NCBI GenBank assembly: GCA_036873755.1
Contig: JAVTVY010025085.1
Location: forward strand, 1-64,000
Source of the DNA: Hanleya hanleyi
Lineage: Eukaryota > Mollusca > Polyplacophora > Lepidopleurida > Hanleyidae
Length of the DNA stretch: 64,000 nucleotides
Reading direction: 5' to 3'
A model generated the notes under the pieces. The model worked only from the letters and a program-made list of their open reading frames with translations. It was not told the DNA's origin and did not search any database. This document shows, in pieces, positions 45,601 through 58,628 of this stretch (within the stretch, counting starts at the first letter, position 1; every line of letters begins with the position of its first letter). A program made the position numbers and the translations under genes.

Positions 45601-48520
45601 TCATACCAAACTTTTCACCGCAGAACTGGAAGGAAGAGAAGAAGATATCTGAAACGTTCTGAGGTTTTTTTTCTGAATTTTGAGGGCGTCAACTTCAAAC
45701 TGCATAACCCTGGGTGCAGATGATCATGGGAACGGTCTTCAGAAAGTCCTATAATCGGTCTTTTCTGTACATTGCTCAGCATTTTTTCTTGCCTAAAATG
45801 GTAACAATCGGAAAATGAGTAAAAAAAATGACAAAAAATGGTTGAGGAAAACGTGTATGAATTGATCTGCCACAACATTTCATTGAATATTTTGAATTTT
45901 TACTTTGATTTATAAAGCTATTTAGAACATGGGTAAAACTTCTCCAGAATTTGAGTCTGAAGGTTCACTCTCTTTCAAGTTTTTGCACTTTTTGCCATGC
46001 TGTCTTAATATATTCATAACATGTTTGTATACTACGAAGAAGGTTATTCAATATTCAGGTGAATTTGTTAGATTTAGTTCTCTAGAAAAATAGTGATCAC
46101 TGAAAATTTTCCCAGATTTTACCAAAAACCTCAACATAAATATTTTGTAGTCGAAAACATAAAAAATACACATGTCACTCGCGTAATTATTGGCTCAGAA
46201 TTTACCCATACCATTTATTGTTTTTTGTTTTGCCTTTAGTGGGTTATTTCGCTTTACAATGCAAATAGACCTGTCATCCAAAGCTTTGAACTAGGGCTTG
46301 TCAGTACAAATCCAGGAAAATCACATCGTACGTTTCTTGTAAGCTTGAAATCTGTATGTTATGAAAATTCCTCGTAGACATGCAATTAATATGTTTGATA
46401 TCCAATATAGGGCAAACAAAATTGCACTTTCTAGAAGTTTTGTCCCACAAGTTAGATGGCTGGTCACGCGTCAGTCAAAAAATTATTATCCATTTCCTGA
46501 GAGAAATCCATAGGTCATTTTCAGAAAGTCAATATTTGGCCATGGCTGTTTAGAACAGCAGGGATTCAGATCGCAGTATTTCGCCAACAGTGCCGTTCTG
46601 TGAATCTTTAGGTTCGAAGACAGCTGCAGCAAATATATATTATTTTTAATCTTGAATTCGCCAAGTTTACATAGATCTACTAGGTTTGCTTTCATATCCG
46701 GACTAACACAGGTGTGGGGTTGCGTCCATGCAATGCAGTACAATGATTTGTATTGTTATGTTGTGATGCTTATATCCAATGATTCCTAGTATAAAAGCTG
46801 GAATTATTTCGAAAATCAGTTTGTCGCTCTTGAATACAGCTTTAGCATTATAACTTCGACATTAGAGGATGACATGTGTTCAAGATACCTTTCCAATTGT
46901 GTTCTGTCCTCAAGCAGATATGATCACTCGGGGAGCACCCAGTACCTATTACAGTGTCCAGTAAATCAAAGTGCCACATATTATATACATTGCTTGTGTG
47001 GTCAGATTTCTGGATTCCATCTTCGTTTTCCCGACGCCATCCTCACAATTGTGGCATTAGACTGGTGGACATTGGCACAGAGGTTCATCCTCTGTATATG
47101 CATGTAGCCATTTAGAGCTACAGTGATTTTGAATTATATGTTAGCAAGGTGCGGATTAAGAGTTTTGTCCTCGTCGGGTCTTAAACACTACCGCCCTGAA
47201 TAAGAACTCGCACTCCATCAATATTTTCCCAAATTTACTCTGAGCCGGTGACACAACTCATCAATGTCGAGCAGGTGTGATTGCAAGCTATCAATATATC
47301 ATTTGATATCCGAGGTGTGTATATAACTCCGCTTAAGTTGGTGCTGGAGGTCGTATGGTTAGTCCAGTGATGCCAGGGGTGTCCACATGAAATCATACAA
47401 TAAAAGCGCAGCCGATGACACAACTCATCAATTTGGAGCAGGTGTGATTGCAAAGCGTAGTTGAGATGCAGAACATCGCGGGAATCACGTTTGCTTGTTT
47501 CTTTGGGAGCAGCAAAAATATCGGATCGATCTAACACTTGGATCGATTTAACATATAAATCTGTTGCATTGGCAATAGGACGAATCCTGTTGGATTTCTA
47601 TATGAAAAACGGTATAGGATTACCTAGTAGTTATTGCTTCTCTGTCCTATAAAATTTTCTGATGAGGTGCCTTCGAAATTCATGCCAAAATGACTTTCTA
47701 GATTATTCCTATATGCTTGTCTCAAGAACCATTCGTTAAAACAGCGTAGTTAGTAAGTCCATCCATGTCTGTTACATCATGAGTAAAATTGCAATAGAAT
47801 TAGTTTTTCTCAAGATAGCAATGGGTCCTTTTTATTTTCGGTCACTGAACGCAGTCTATAAACTTCCTCCAAATTGGTACGATTCAATTCAATCAATCTG
47901 TGACAAAATATGAAAGAATTTATTTCCTCATTTCACTTGGGATACATTGTTCTTTGGATAATCGACCAGGCAAAGTAGACGGCATGTGCACGTACATCCT
48001 TCAGTATGCCTCCCCGGCAAAGTGGGCCATTGATGGTTTAATTTTCTTTGAATTTATTTAAAGATGTAATCAACCTCAAAATCGATGGATTTTGTCAACT
48101 CTCTCCTGTGCATTTTTCAGCGATGAAGTTTGCTGAAGCATCATAGGTATTATATTTTATGATAGTGGGGTCTCCATGTACAGCGAATGTAAGAATATAC
48201 TGTCAGAGCAATTTGAAACGCTTTCCGTTTCGACGAGTGTTCTGTCGCGCCATTGAATAGGGTCTGTACGCGGAGATGAAAATGACGTCACTGCGTGACG
48301 TTTGACTGGCTGATTACATCTTTAATAAATGCACTGAAGCACAGAAGTAATATGGGATACGTTTACCAATCAAAAGGCATAAAATGCTGCCATATAAACA
48401 AAAATGTCTACCTGACAATTTCCTAACATTTCCTGTATGTTTCAGAATGATAACATATGTATTATACCCACACAAATCCCCAGTGATTGAACTTTGACTG
48501 ACAAAATGAAACCAATGGAA
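45601..48520. other. Non-coding stretch with a weak 167-bp duplication
   Basis: GACACAACTCATCAAT...GAGCAGGTGTGATTGCAA occurs at 47,250 and again at 47,417. At 45,690-45,740 TGCATAACCCTGGGTGCAGATGATCATGGG resembles a decayed TTAA-MITE core. The patch at 48,180-48,310 is less AT-rich and contains TGACGTCACTGCGTGACGT (48,285). I cannot attach a gene to it. Confidence 0.4.
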
Positions 48521-48524
48521 TGGC

Positions 48525-48845
48525 CGATTTGGGTGTACCGTAGCTTGGGTGGGGGGAGGGGGGTGGAGGGGGCGGAAAGAGCGCCCCTCCTGTATATTTT
48601 CGCTATCGCTAAGGCTAGAGAGCTGAAACTTACCACATTAGCATTTTTGGACGATTTGTTTTGCAAAATTTGCATGATAAATTAGCAAATACTATTCTGA
48701 TATGAAATAAAATAGGTTTTACCGACTTTTCCGTACAGAAAAGCAAACATTTTGAAGAAATATGACGAAAACATCACTTTTCCTGGTACCCCAAATGGAC
48801 GCAATTTTAAATTTACCTATAATGCTCATGCTACAGAAGCTTAGT
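48525..48845. mobile_element. TTAA MITE family, internal fragment
   Basis: G-rich run at 48,549; CTAAGGCTAGAGAGCTGAAACTTACCACA; GATATGAAATAAAATAGGTTTT; GACGAAAACATCACTTTTCC; then CCAAATGGACGCAATTTTAAATTTACC. These are in the order seen in the other family members. No clean TIR or TTAA was found at either end. Confidence 0.6.
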
Positions 48846-51247
48846 AATTCCCTCCCGTTCCATTACCCCTGTGTAGCGCAATGGACCAATGTTCTTTCAT
48901 TACACTTCAAGCCTTATAAAGATAACCTATCGTGTTCTACCGCTAAATAGATAACAAAAAATATCGGGATAAAAGTAGCAGCTTAACTTTTAATCAGATA
49001 TTGACAATCCTCTAGTTCAATCATGATATAATCGCGTTGTATTGATCGGATCAGAGTAGCATGTGGAATAATGGACTAATAACATATTTTAGAGGCAAGG
49101 ACGCGTGACAATCATAGACAGCGAGTGGATTATGAAATCCAAATATAGACAACCATGTTCCATCCAGTAAAATAAATAATTCACAATTGCAAGGTTTTAC
49201 GTACTGAAGCTGGATCAAGGCTATTTATTATGATCTCTGATCTCTTCTCTCTTGTACCAACAGAGAAGGTAGTTGAATATTTCTTCCTGTTATGCCTGCT
49301 CGGGTCTCAGTGCAAATAGTGACACGAGAGATACTGACGTGGGGTAGGATGCGGGTGGCATAAATTGTTACACGATTAGCACTTTATAAGCGCATATTGT
49401 TTTATGATCATCTCTAAAATAAATATCTTCACAAAATAGACGAGTGTTTACATCTTTTTTTTATATTACCTTGATATTTGTGTCGGAATTTTCCCGGTTG
49501 TGACCGCCATCTTTGATTTTCTGCATCGACAAGATCGCTGCGATCTCGCCAGGGCAGGAAAATCGACAGTAAAACGTAATTGTTTGTAACAAACTTAAAG
49601 TCAAATAAAATATAAAAAATATTTTATATATTCACCATCATACTCGATTGTCCTTTTCTTATTTATATATCGGCGATAAACACGTCCCGTCTGGAATTTC
49701 ACCCCGTCTGCGCTGATCCCGTCTGGGCTTTATCCACTGCATCCACTGCTGGCCGTGTGCAAAAGCTCTACAATCGGGTTCCATTATATATGCATGGGCT
49801 AGCTCGTGATTGGCTAATACCTGCAAGCGGTAGTCGGACATGTGAAGCAGACAGGAAATCCCTATCTAATACTTCCACAGATGAATCTGGCGATGGTAAT
49901 ATTTATCTAGTGCTTTATGGGGTATGCCATTTTGTGCAAATCTGTAAGGAACATGTTCGCCTCCATTTGGAAATAGGTTAGCAGTGAAAATCAAATCAAA
50001 TCAGAGTAAAATGTAACAAGGAAAGGAAATTCACATCCGCATTCTTCATAGGCAACACATATACCGATCTCGACCCTTTGGAGCGCCAGGTGGCAAGTAA
50101 CTGATTGCAGGGCTCGGTGGAACATATTAAAACATATGCGGCTGGGATGTACCTGATATCGGCCTCTGGTGACGAAGGATATTTCGTGGTCTTTCCGTTG
50201 AGACCTATTTCTTTGCTACATTTTCCTTCGACAGCTTCAAGCTAACCACAGATTTTTTTTTATCATCTGCCAAATGTCTAATATAATATTTCTAGTGCAA
50301 TGTTAAGACATATTTGCTAATTTGGTCAAAATGCAGTAGAAGGTAATCCTGGTCTCCGTATAAGAGAAAATTTCTCCGTTGAAATATGGACCCAATAAAA
50401 TATTGATTACCAATGACCAACAAAAAACAGAGTTTTTCTATATTTCGAACAATGATTTCGACTATTTGTTGTGTGCAGAACGCGATATAACCTCGCCTAT
50501 TTGCAAAGCACAATGGGCATATAAGGTCAACACAATTCTGTGCAAGTTGAGAATTTTGTCTTTCGACAGTTTTCCGATATTTCCATGGCTAAGAAAATTT
50601 ATTTTACCTCAAATAATAGTGACCTAATATAGTAACAAGTTTTCGTTTGGTGTGTAATCTTAGATATAGTATTAGAGTGATTGGTAATTATAAAGACTCG
50701 GGATGGATCTCTCGGTTAGTACCGGATCACTTAAATTGTGCTGTCTTTAACATCGTGAGAAATGTAATGGAACAAAATTTGGATACATTGGACATTTTAT
50801 TAACTAAATGTTTGGGCTAGTGGAGTGTTTTGATAACGACACATAATCTGCCATTTAAGTAGATTTCTACTAGGAAATCTCTGTTTCTCTGAGATAAAAT
50901 GTGTCACATGCTATTGATATTGAGCTTAGTAACTATTTTGTTGATGTTATAAGAACAAATGTATCACTAAATGCCATACACTGACTGAGATACAGGCGAT
51001 GAAGATGCCAGCGTTGAACAATATAGTTTGTACTGTATTGCAAAACATACATTGGTCATTCATTTCAATGGGCTTCCTAATTTTTGTATCTCGATTTTAT
51101 CGATATTTTATCATATAGATTTCACCGAGTATTTACTTTGAATATCTCTAGCTTTATATCCTCATTGATATTGAACATATTTAGGCTTGAACTCACACCG
51201 AGCTAAATACCTCTGCTGATCCGTAATAGCCCTCTGTTGTCTGTATC
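48846..51247. other. Non-coding stretch, nothing recognised
   Basis: AT-rich, no repeat match found by eye. The frame at 50,379-50,627 (82 codons) has no recognised domain. A tRNA A-box-like word occurs at 48,874 but there is no B-box. Confidence 0.35.
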
Positions 51248-51800
51248 CTGGGGCCGATTTCATGAAACCTCACTTGACTTGACTTTTTCAAGGGCGATTT
51301 TCGCACTTGACCAAGTGCACTTCAAAAAAATCTCAAGTTGTGTTTCACCAAACGTTTTTGGCCGCACTTGGTCAAGTGATGTTTGAAGTGACCTTTTTGG
51401 AAGTGTTTTGTGCGGTTTGGTAATAAATAGTACCCCCGCAGAATCAAGTGTATGTTCAAAATACTTGATGCACCGGAGCCGATCAGTAGAATTCCAGGAG
51501 TCAAATAAATATCTTTGTGCCATTTTCGGATCTATGAGATGAAGGAGGATGCCCATACATGCGTTATGGTGCATGGACACATGAAAAAAACTTATTTTTC
51601 GACACCATCTCCCTTCATATTGGTCATTTCAAGTACGTTTTTATTTCAAGTGCGGTTTTCAATGGAGGTCCGACCACACTTCAACTCAAGTGTGCGATTT
51701 CAGGTTCAAGTGAACTTTCATGAAAAGCAAAAACTTAAGTCAAGGAAGGTTTTCAAGTGCGAAAATTAACTCAAGTGAGGTTTCATGAAATCGGCCCCAG
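51248..51800. mobile_element. 553-bp MITE with 30-bp perfect inverted ends
   Basis: The left end CTGGGGCCGATTTCATGAAA (first 20 of 30 bases, 51,248-51,277) is perfectly complementary to 51,771-51,800. The interior repeats TCAAGTG/CACTTGA words many times in both orientations (for example 51,275, 51,306, 51,365, 51,648, 51,685, 51,706, 51,753). A clear target duplication is not visible, so the superfamily is uncertain. GGGGCC-type ends occur in several DNA-transposon groups. The minus-strand frame at 51,260-51,580 is a by-product of the repeats. Confidence 0.85.
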
Positions 51801-53983
51801 ACCTCCAGGCAAGATACGACAGTTTCTATCAAATAAGAACTCACAAGTAATGAATTTCTTATTCAGTTGAGGCTTTTCAATCATCTATTCAGACATTCCA
51901 AGTTTAAGTAAGACTTTAGTTGGCAATAATATTCCACGGCTGGTGAATTAACTTCATCCCTAAGACTTATGAAGAGAACAATATATTTTTATTGTTTCTC
52001 ACATATTGTATTCGACGATTTTAATACAACGAGTGGTAATAACACATTTATGTTGGACACTCATAGTGTGCAATATAAACTGGCCAAGACAAACCTTAAC
52101 GGAAACGAGTAGCCTTTTGGCTGCAACATAATACAATTACCTTTGCCATGCTATCACAACTATCGGAAAGACCTATTAAATAATGTTGCGGTCTGTACCG
52201 ATACCGGCATACTACGGCGACATGTTAGACATTGTCGTTGAACGTTTTTTTTCTTCAGATATACACAGATTAAACTGATATATAGCATATAATTCAAATC
52301 AGTAACGCTGGTTAGAATCTTAAAGACATCATAGGCTATTTCTTTCATTCTTTTAATATATCAGAATGAAAAGTTTGCTTCAGGTACCTATATGAATCAT
52401 GATAAACTATGGACGAGGGGTTTCGTCAAATATGAATCGCAAGGCTCTTTTTTTTTCTTGCCTAGGCATATGCTCTCTTCCACGGACCTTAATCAAACAC
52501 AAAGACGAAGGTACAATAAATAAACCTGATCGTGCAATATATTTAAATTGATCATCCTGAATTCATAATCCATAAATGTGGTAAATGTGACACTCAGGGA
52601 AATTTCATCCATTTTTGACCAGTAGAAATCACAGACTTTTGTCCCCAACAACGCGTTCGTTGTTGTAATTTCCACCAAAGAGGGAACAAGAACACTATGC
52701 CTTAGAATCAGGGAAGAAAACGCACGCATGTTTATAGCCGCTTGCGTTATTCGCGATCCTGATGCTATCAATGGGTCAGAGCTGTGCAGAGCGTCAAGAC
52801 GGCTTACATATTTTACGCGATTCCAACTACATGTAGTCCATGACGGAATCACGAAACATTCGTGACGGGATCCCGAGTGCGTATTTCAGTCTTTTCAGTA
52901 AAAGAGTTTTATTAATTACACATGTTCTACAAAACATATTTCTAGGATGAATGTATGACTTCTAATTCTAACATGACAGTGTAACTAACGTCACAGGACC
53001 TACGAAGTATGGTTTGATATCATTTAAGTGTGTACCTTGACCTAACACATGTTTTCGCCAACTTCGAGGTTTCCAGGTCACCTAATTAGATCAGGTTTGG
53101 CAGTAATGGGCATCCAGAAGGTCACACAACAAATACCATCAAAGCTTGTTGAACTGGAGAGAGAGGGAGAGAATTAAGGTTTAACGTCTGTATAAATAGA
53201 TTGACGTGCCGCGGAGTCTTATGACGACAGGCTCAAACTCAATATGATGAGATATATTTGTTATATTTTTATTCAATTCAAAGCATTTTTAAAGAAATTT
53301 CCCGTATTCTTTTGTGAAAAATGAGATCACCCGTATATTTAGTCAATATCATACTTTTGTCCTGGACTTAATTTTTTTCTTCTTTTCTATGTATTGTACT
53401 ACGTGTAGAAAAAAGGAATTGTGAGTCTCCTTCTGGTGAATTTCCAGCGACCCATATACTATAACAAGGAGGATTTGGATAATCACTGTGAACAAGCTTC
53501 TATAACGAAGACACAAAAACTCATCAACATCATGCTCCGCTTTATTAAGAGATAATTTGTCATAGCCGATGATTCCATAAATGTCGGTGGTGTGCCGTCT
53601 GACTCCTATTGATAATTTACTCAATCGTCAATATCTAGAGCTTCAAGATCTATCCCCCAAATCGATGACGACTGATGTTAAGCATTCTTTCCGTCTGGAC
53701 TTGCCGTTTTTTTATCCTCAGTCCTGGTCCAGTGTAGTTCGGACATCATAATTCGTCTTCTGCTTGTCAATTTATATCGATAGCCTGCGGCCGTTATCAG
53801 TGGTTATTGACCATCATCCCGCATTCGTCGTCGAGAATAATGCAAAATCACTAAGGCCAAATACCATTTATAGGCGGTTGTTTATATAATCGCCTTGTTT
53901 TTAGTTGCAAGATCAACATCAGATGGGTTAGGGTTAAGACAGAGGAAGAATATATTAAGGAGAACGTGAGGCATATGAATTAA
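51801..53983. other. Non-coding stretch with one 119-codon unassigned frame
   Basis: The minus-strand frame at 52,493-52,852 is the longest open stretch outside tandem repeats. It has no recognised domain and its 5' end sits by a GTGACGGAATC word. 53,160-53,235 read on the minus strand contains GACGTTAAACCTTAATTCTC, the same tail as the LINE at 57.5 kb, preceded by CGCGGCACGTC. It may be a 3' retroelement stub. Confidence 0.35.
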
Positions 53984-54295
53984 CCCTATCTGGCCTAGGC
54001 TTGTTGGGACCTAAGGGAAGGGGGGCCGAAATGGCCCCCCGCTAATTACTTTTCTTACCCCTTGAGCTAGGGAGCTGAAACTTACCACACCATACCTTTG
54101 GGTCAGGCTCTACCAGAAAATGTAAAAATATCAAAGATGATCGTCTTGATGACGTCATTTTCAAAAACGACATTCTTGGAGCGTTTTTATGGTCAGATTG
54201 TTTTCGATTTTTTTATTTTTGCATTTTTTTACGCAAAGACTGCGTGATAAATTAGTGTATATTAATGTTATGTGAAATAAAATAGTTCTGCCTTG
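53984..54295 (+). mobile_element. TTAA MITE family, left half only
   Basis: CCCTATCTGGCCTAGGCTTG follows TTAA (53,980-53,983). Then come a G/C-rich run, CCTTGAGCTAGGGAGCTGAAACTTACCACACC, GATGACGTCATTTTCAAAAACGAC and GTGAAATAAAATAG. Homology stops near 54,290 and the right TIR is missing. Confidence 0.75.
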
Positions 54296-55923
54296 TATCC
54301 GCTGCCACTGCCGCCCCCATTCCTATAGGTGCATTAGTTAATCTGGGAATGTGAACTCGTTCCAATATCTACTCAAAACACAAACAGAAAACGTCGCAGA
54401 AAGACATCTGGAGTCTTTGTTACAAAACACAAAATTTTACAAAATCTCTCTGAATATCTACCTAGGACGTGTGCAATAAAAGTCAGGCTGAAATGAATAT
54501 ACCCTCTTGGTAGCCCGTTTACCCCTGGGTGTCGATTCGCTGGCACCAGACTCATTATAACCATAACGAGATAAGCTGCATGATATCAATAATGTATTCG
54601 TTTCCTTTAAATATATTTGTGCTGGAAATATTAACCAGGGTTGAAGTTTCTTCTCCGTACGCCAGCGATCACATAACAGATCCTATTGTACATTGTCCAT
54701 ACCTTGCTAACTGCCATAATGCTGCAGTCAAACTGGAGGTGAAATTGGACGCTATTTTGACCATCTCAGTGGGATAATGTTTCTTGGAGAATACAATTCC
54801 TACTTCATCGTTTCTAGGCTGGAAAACATGATTTTATAGCACATATTTTTTTTATTTACATTATGAAATACTCAATGTTCTGTCTCATAGAAGATCTGAG
54901 CGGAATATCTCCGAAATTCCCTTGCGAGCTTTCTATTTTTGCTCCCTCAGCTGATCAAATGAAGACTAGGTACGACCTCAAATGCGAGTCCCAAAGAGTC
55001 TATAAAATGTCCGCAACGATCGTTTAAGGAAACTGCGAAGCATCTAAATGACCTTGCAAGATTGGGACCGTGGCATATTGTCTGGTTTATTATCTGAGTT
55101 CCCGAAAGACCAGGCACGGACAAATATACATAAAATATACTTCAAAACTTGATAGACGTCATAAACATTGAACGCTTTTCTCGAGTCCGCCGCGTAAATG
55201 ATATGCACTGAAATGAATGGTATATACGGCATAAGATATTTCTTCTCCAAAATTTCTTTGCGAGCTCCCTGTTTTTAAGACGAAGGCAAGACGAAAGCAA
55301 TATGAGTCGCAAAGCCACGTCTATAAATTCTCTGAAGTGACCATTTAATGCTGTTGCGAAAGATCTAAACGACCCTTCAAGATTGACACGGTGGCATATT
55401 GTCTGGTTTATGGCCTGTGTTCCCATCTTTTTTTATTTTATTTTTTTATTCTTTTTTTCATACACATATGGAATTGGTTCCAACTGTCATACGAAATAGG
55501 TCTTTCGATTATTGACGAGGGAATTCGTTTAGGACGACGCTGAATATTGAAAGTTGGATCTGACTCTTGCCCGAAATACCAGGCACGGCCAAATATAACA
55601 TAAAAAAAATCAATCAGCCGGACCTCATGAAGATCGGACTTTTTTTTGGAATTCCGCCAAGTAAAATGATATGAAGTGAAGTGAAAGATATTCATCGCAT
55701 ACGATCCTCTGACCGGCAATAACTAATTGCCAAGAGGCATATTTTTCATACGAAGTAGGCTACCATCTGCAAATTGTCCGGTAGTCAGTCAGTGAGTCTA
55801 TTCGAGACCTTTCGTCCGCAAAATAAGGAGAACCGTTGACATTAGAATGTGTTTTGTTTTTTTGCATGAAGATGCATTAGGGGACTGTTACTAGCAAGTT
55901 CTGAGCTAACCTACTTTTGATGA

Positions 55924-55984
55924 ACATTTTTGGTGATTTTTGATGAAAATAACTGGTATTTTTTGATGAAAATCACTGGTGATT
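55924..55984 (+). repeat. Short tandem repeat, about 28 bp
   Basis: TTTTTGATGAAAATAACTGGT, TTTTTTGATGAAAATCACTGGT and a preceding partial ATTTTTGGTG: two to three copies. Confidence 0.75.
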
Positions 55985-56189
55985 CTAATTTGGGCTGTGC
56001 CCATCTTAATATAGGCAGGATTTCAACTTGGGGCGGGGGGATTTCCAAGAGCTCAGTGCGCGTCGGAGTCCTAATGCCTACCCTACTGCGTAGGTCCTGT
56101 GACGTTAATCACACTGCCATGTATATTAACATTTCTACCTATTTTGGATATCTGAAGCATTTATAGGAAGTATTTATATATAGGGAGGA

Positions 56190-56395
56190 TATGATACCAA
56201 AAACCAAAATTGTATTTTCGCACAAGATATTAGGAAGTTTGGATAATCTTTTCGTGTGACACAAATTTGACACCTGAATCCAAAAGTGTATTTTCGCATA
56301 TTATATTAGGAAGTTTGACGGACTTTTTTGTAGGAAAAATATGACACGTGGAACAAAAATTGTATTTTCACACAGGATATCAGAAAGTTCGAAAA
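56190..56395 (+). repeat. Diverged tandem repeat, about 75 bp, nearly three copies
   Basis: TGTATTTTCGCAC (variants) followed by ATATTAGGAAGTTTG occurs at 56,211, 56,287 and 56,361, spaced 76 and 74 bp. A clause like GACACnTGnAnCAAAAnT precedes the second and third. Confidence 0.75.
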
Positions 56396-57142
56396 TTTGA
56401 AACTACTGAGTTGGATTTTGGTTTGTGATGCCATATTTTTGTGACAAGAGAATATCTTCCATATAAATGTCGCAGAAATACCAAAATAACCCATAAAATA
56501 ATCACATTTTGATAAATCATAAATTCATTCTTTGTCAGCTGACCATCGTAAATTTTCAGCATGCTGATACTTCATTAGGATTGTAAAACAGCTCTATTAC
56601 CGTCACCGACGAAGAGAGTTTTTCCCACGTAAACATCACATATCCTTCAGGGAAAATACCTGTGATTTGTTTGGAGTATTCACGAGAGGTTATCCAACAA
56701 AGCCTGCATTTACAGGTAGGAGAATATTCAGATCAGTTCAGAAAAGAATAAGGCTCTAATATTTTTCTCAACATTGTCATTAACAGTTAATTTTCCACTA
56801 TTTGACAGGAAATACCAATCTAATCGTTGGGTTCAAGTGCACTTCTAATTTTTTAACGAGAAGTTGTGTCACTAATTTCTGTCGACGGAATTCGAGAAAT
56901 GCCCTTTTATAATATGACTAGGTTTAATCAGTAAGATATTGGAATAACTACAAACAATGATACTGAATGTTCAAAGAGTGAATTATTGCATGAGATTACA
57001 TAAACGGAACGGTTCGGAGCACCCAGACATCCCGTTTAAATACAGGACTTCCTAGGCTCTCACTTATCCGATTATTGCTTTATGTCGGGGGAAAAATGCT
57101 CAGTATTAGCTTATTCGTAAATTATCGCTACAAATAGTTCGA

Positions 57143-57515
57143 AAACGTTATGATCAAGTCATGATCAGGCGATGTATAATCGGCTATACCGATTAAAACA
57201 CGAACCTTTAATAAAAAAGGGACCAGCCCCGAGGTGTATTCCATGCCACGAAGATCTCACAGTGAAACATATTCTGATCGACTGTATAGATTTTAAGAGA
57301 TTATTTTTATCAAGCAGATACTTTTCAATTCGGTAAAAGAAGACCGTATTTTAGGTTATTTGAGAGAAATCAGTTTGTTGTATAAGTTTTAATGTATGAA
57401 CATGATTTTGGTGTGTTGTGTTGTTTACTTCTGGATTGCTGGGTTGTTGACTTGTTTTTGTTGGAATACTTAGAAATTTGTTTGATCGTCGACGCGACGT
57501 TAAACCTTAATTATA
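57143..57515 (+). pseudogene. 3' end of a non-LTR retrotransposon ORF2 (zinc-knuckle tail), frameshifted
   Basis: 57,202-57,347 translates to EPLIKKGPAPRCIPCHEDLT, then VKHILIDCIDFKRLFLSSRY. This is the Cys-x-x-Cys ... LTVxHILxxC zinc-knuckle-like motif found near the C-terminus of RNase-H-bearing LINE ORF2 proteins (Jockey/I-like groups). Just upstream another frame gives IGYT, and LKHEP follows after a shift, matching the usual 'RLRIGHTRLTHE' region. Downstream, after a second 1-nt shift, ILGYLREISLLYKF ends at TAA 57,390-57,392, again the family's normal C-terminus. At least two frameshifts make it dead. The 3'UTR ends about 57,515 in GACGTTAAACCTTAATT. It lies between blocks x and y of the second array, which are adjacent in the other copies, so it is an insertion. 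The RT domain is missing (5' truncation). Confidence 0.75.
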
Positions 57516-57885
57516 TCTCTGCCTTTAATATCAGAGTGTTCCTGAGTGTTCCTAAGTTCATCGGCAACTCTTTCCATTAGTGTCGATACTCCTTAATTAA
57601 ATATTATGGTAAATATTGCTTATATGGCATGGCAATTATATTGGTCATAGTTAATACTTTAGGTTCTGTCTCGTTGAAAGTATGGCTGAAAGATCTTTTC
57701 TTAAATTTCCTTGTGACTTTTTGGTTGACATGGTACATTCTCAAATATGAGTCTCAATCTCACGTCTATACACTTTCTGCAACGACAGTTTTGTCACTAA
57801 AGTCTATCCATTTTAATTAGTCATCTACTTTGGAGCTTATCTAAAATCAAAGTTAAATCTACATTTTCTTTTTTACAACGTGAAT

Positions 57886-58362
57886 AACAAACTGAACTCT
57901 ACAAAATGGCTACCAATTCTCCGTGATATCGGTAATATATCTTGCTTGAAATAACTTTATAAACCATAAACTTTTTATCTCCATATAAACCTCTATTCAG
58001 TTGGTTTAGGTACCGAGCCTCAATTACATAAGGAGACGTAATAACATATTCATACTCATTGGTACAAAGGTCGTTAATGCCGTGTAAGGTAACAACAGGC
58101 GGTCCGTCGGAATGTTGCTTATATTCCATGACCAATGAAATTGCTGAATGATAAACCACACACACCTATATGACCGTACGAGGCGTTGTTGACCTGTGTG
58201 CTACTGAACACGAATACGTCATGACTCTCTATGTAATTCAGACCCGGTACATGAAACAACTGTACTGGATTCTATATGGAGAGACTTACAAAGTTATTTC
58301 AAGCGTGATATTTTGTCGATATCACGGAGTAATGGTGGTCATTTTGTAGAGATCCGTTTGTT
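57886..58362. mobile_element. Foldback element, 73-bp arms about 330 bp apart
   Basis: 57,886-57,958 (CTACAAAATGGCTACCAATT, TCCGTGATATCGG, CTTGAAATAACTTT) is about 80% complementary to 58,290-58,362 (AAAGTTATTTCAAG, CGATATCACGGA, GGTGGTCATTTTGTAG). No coding content. It sits between two units of the second array and is probably a decayed MITE. Confidence 0.75.
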
Positions 58363-58590
58363 CTAAACAAAGCAAAAAAAATTTATGCAGAGTAACTATT
58401 GCTTTTTGACAAGCTCCAAAGCAGACGACTAATTAAAAAAACAGACTATAATTTCTATTGATGGGAAGCGACAAGGTGAAAGATCCCTTTATAAGTGTGA
58501 TTTTTTTAAATCAGTCATGTTTGGGGATATAATTTAAGCAGGGACATTGAATGGTCAACGTGCTAATTATTTGAAGATTTTGCATAATAA

Positions 58591-58628
58591 ATGAACGTTT
58601 CCGGGTGTTTCCGGGTGTTTCCGGGTGT
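58591..58628 (+). repeat. 10-bp tandem repeat TTTCCGGGTG, three copies
   Basis: Three consecutive TTTCCGGGTG copies, then TGCCCGG, within block x of the second array. The other x copies have a single version (CGGTTCGGAGC, ACAAGGGAGC), so this is a local slippage event. Confidence 0.8.

Noticed and set aside
48868..48930. tRNA gene suggested by TGTAGCGCAATGGACC
   Set aside because: An A-box-like word only. There is no GGTTCGANTCC-type B-box, no cloverleaf and no anticodon arm.
52493..52852. Possible 119-codon protein on the minus strand
   Set aside because: No recognised domain, no duplicate showing conservation and no clear splice or promoter context; kept only as an unassigned frame.
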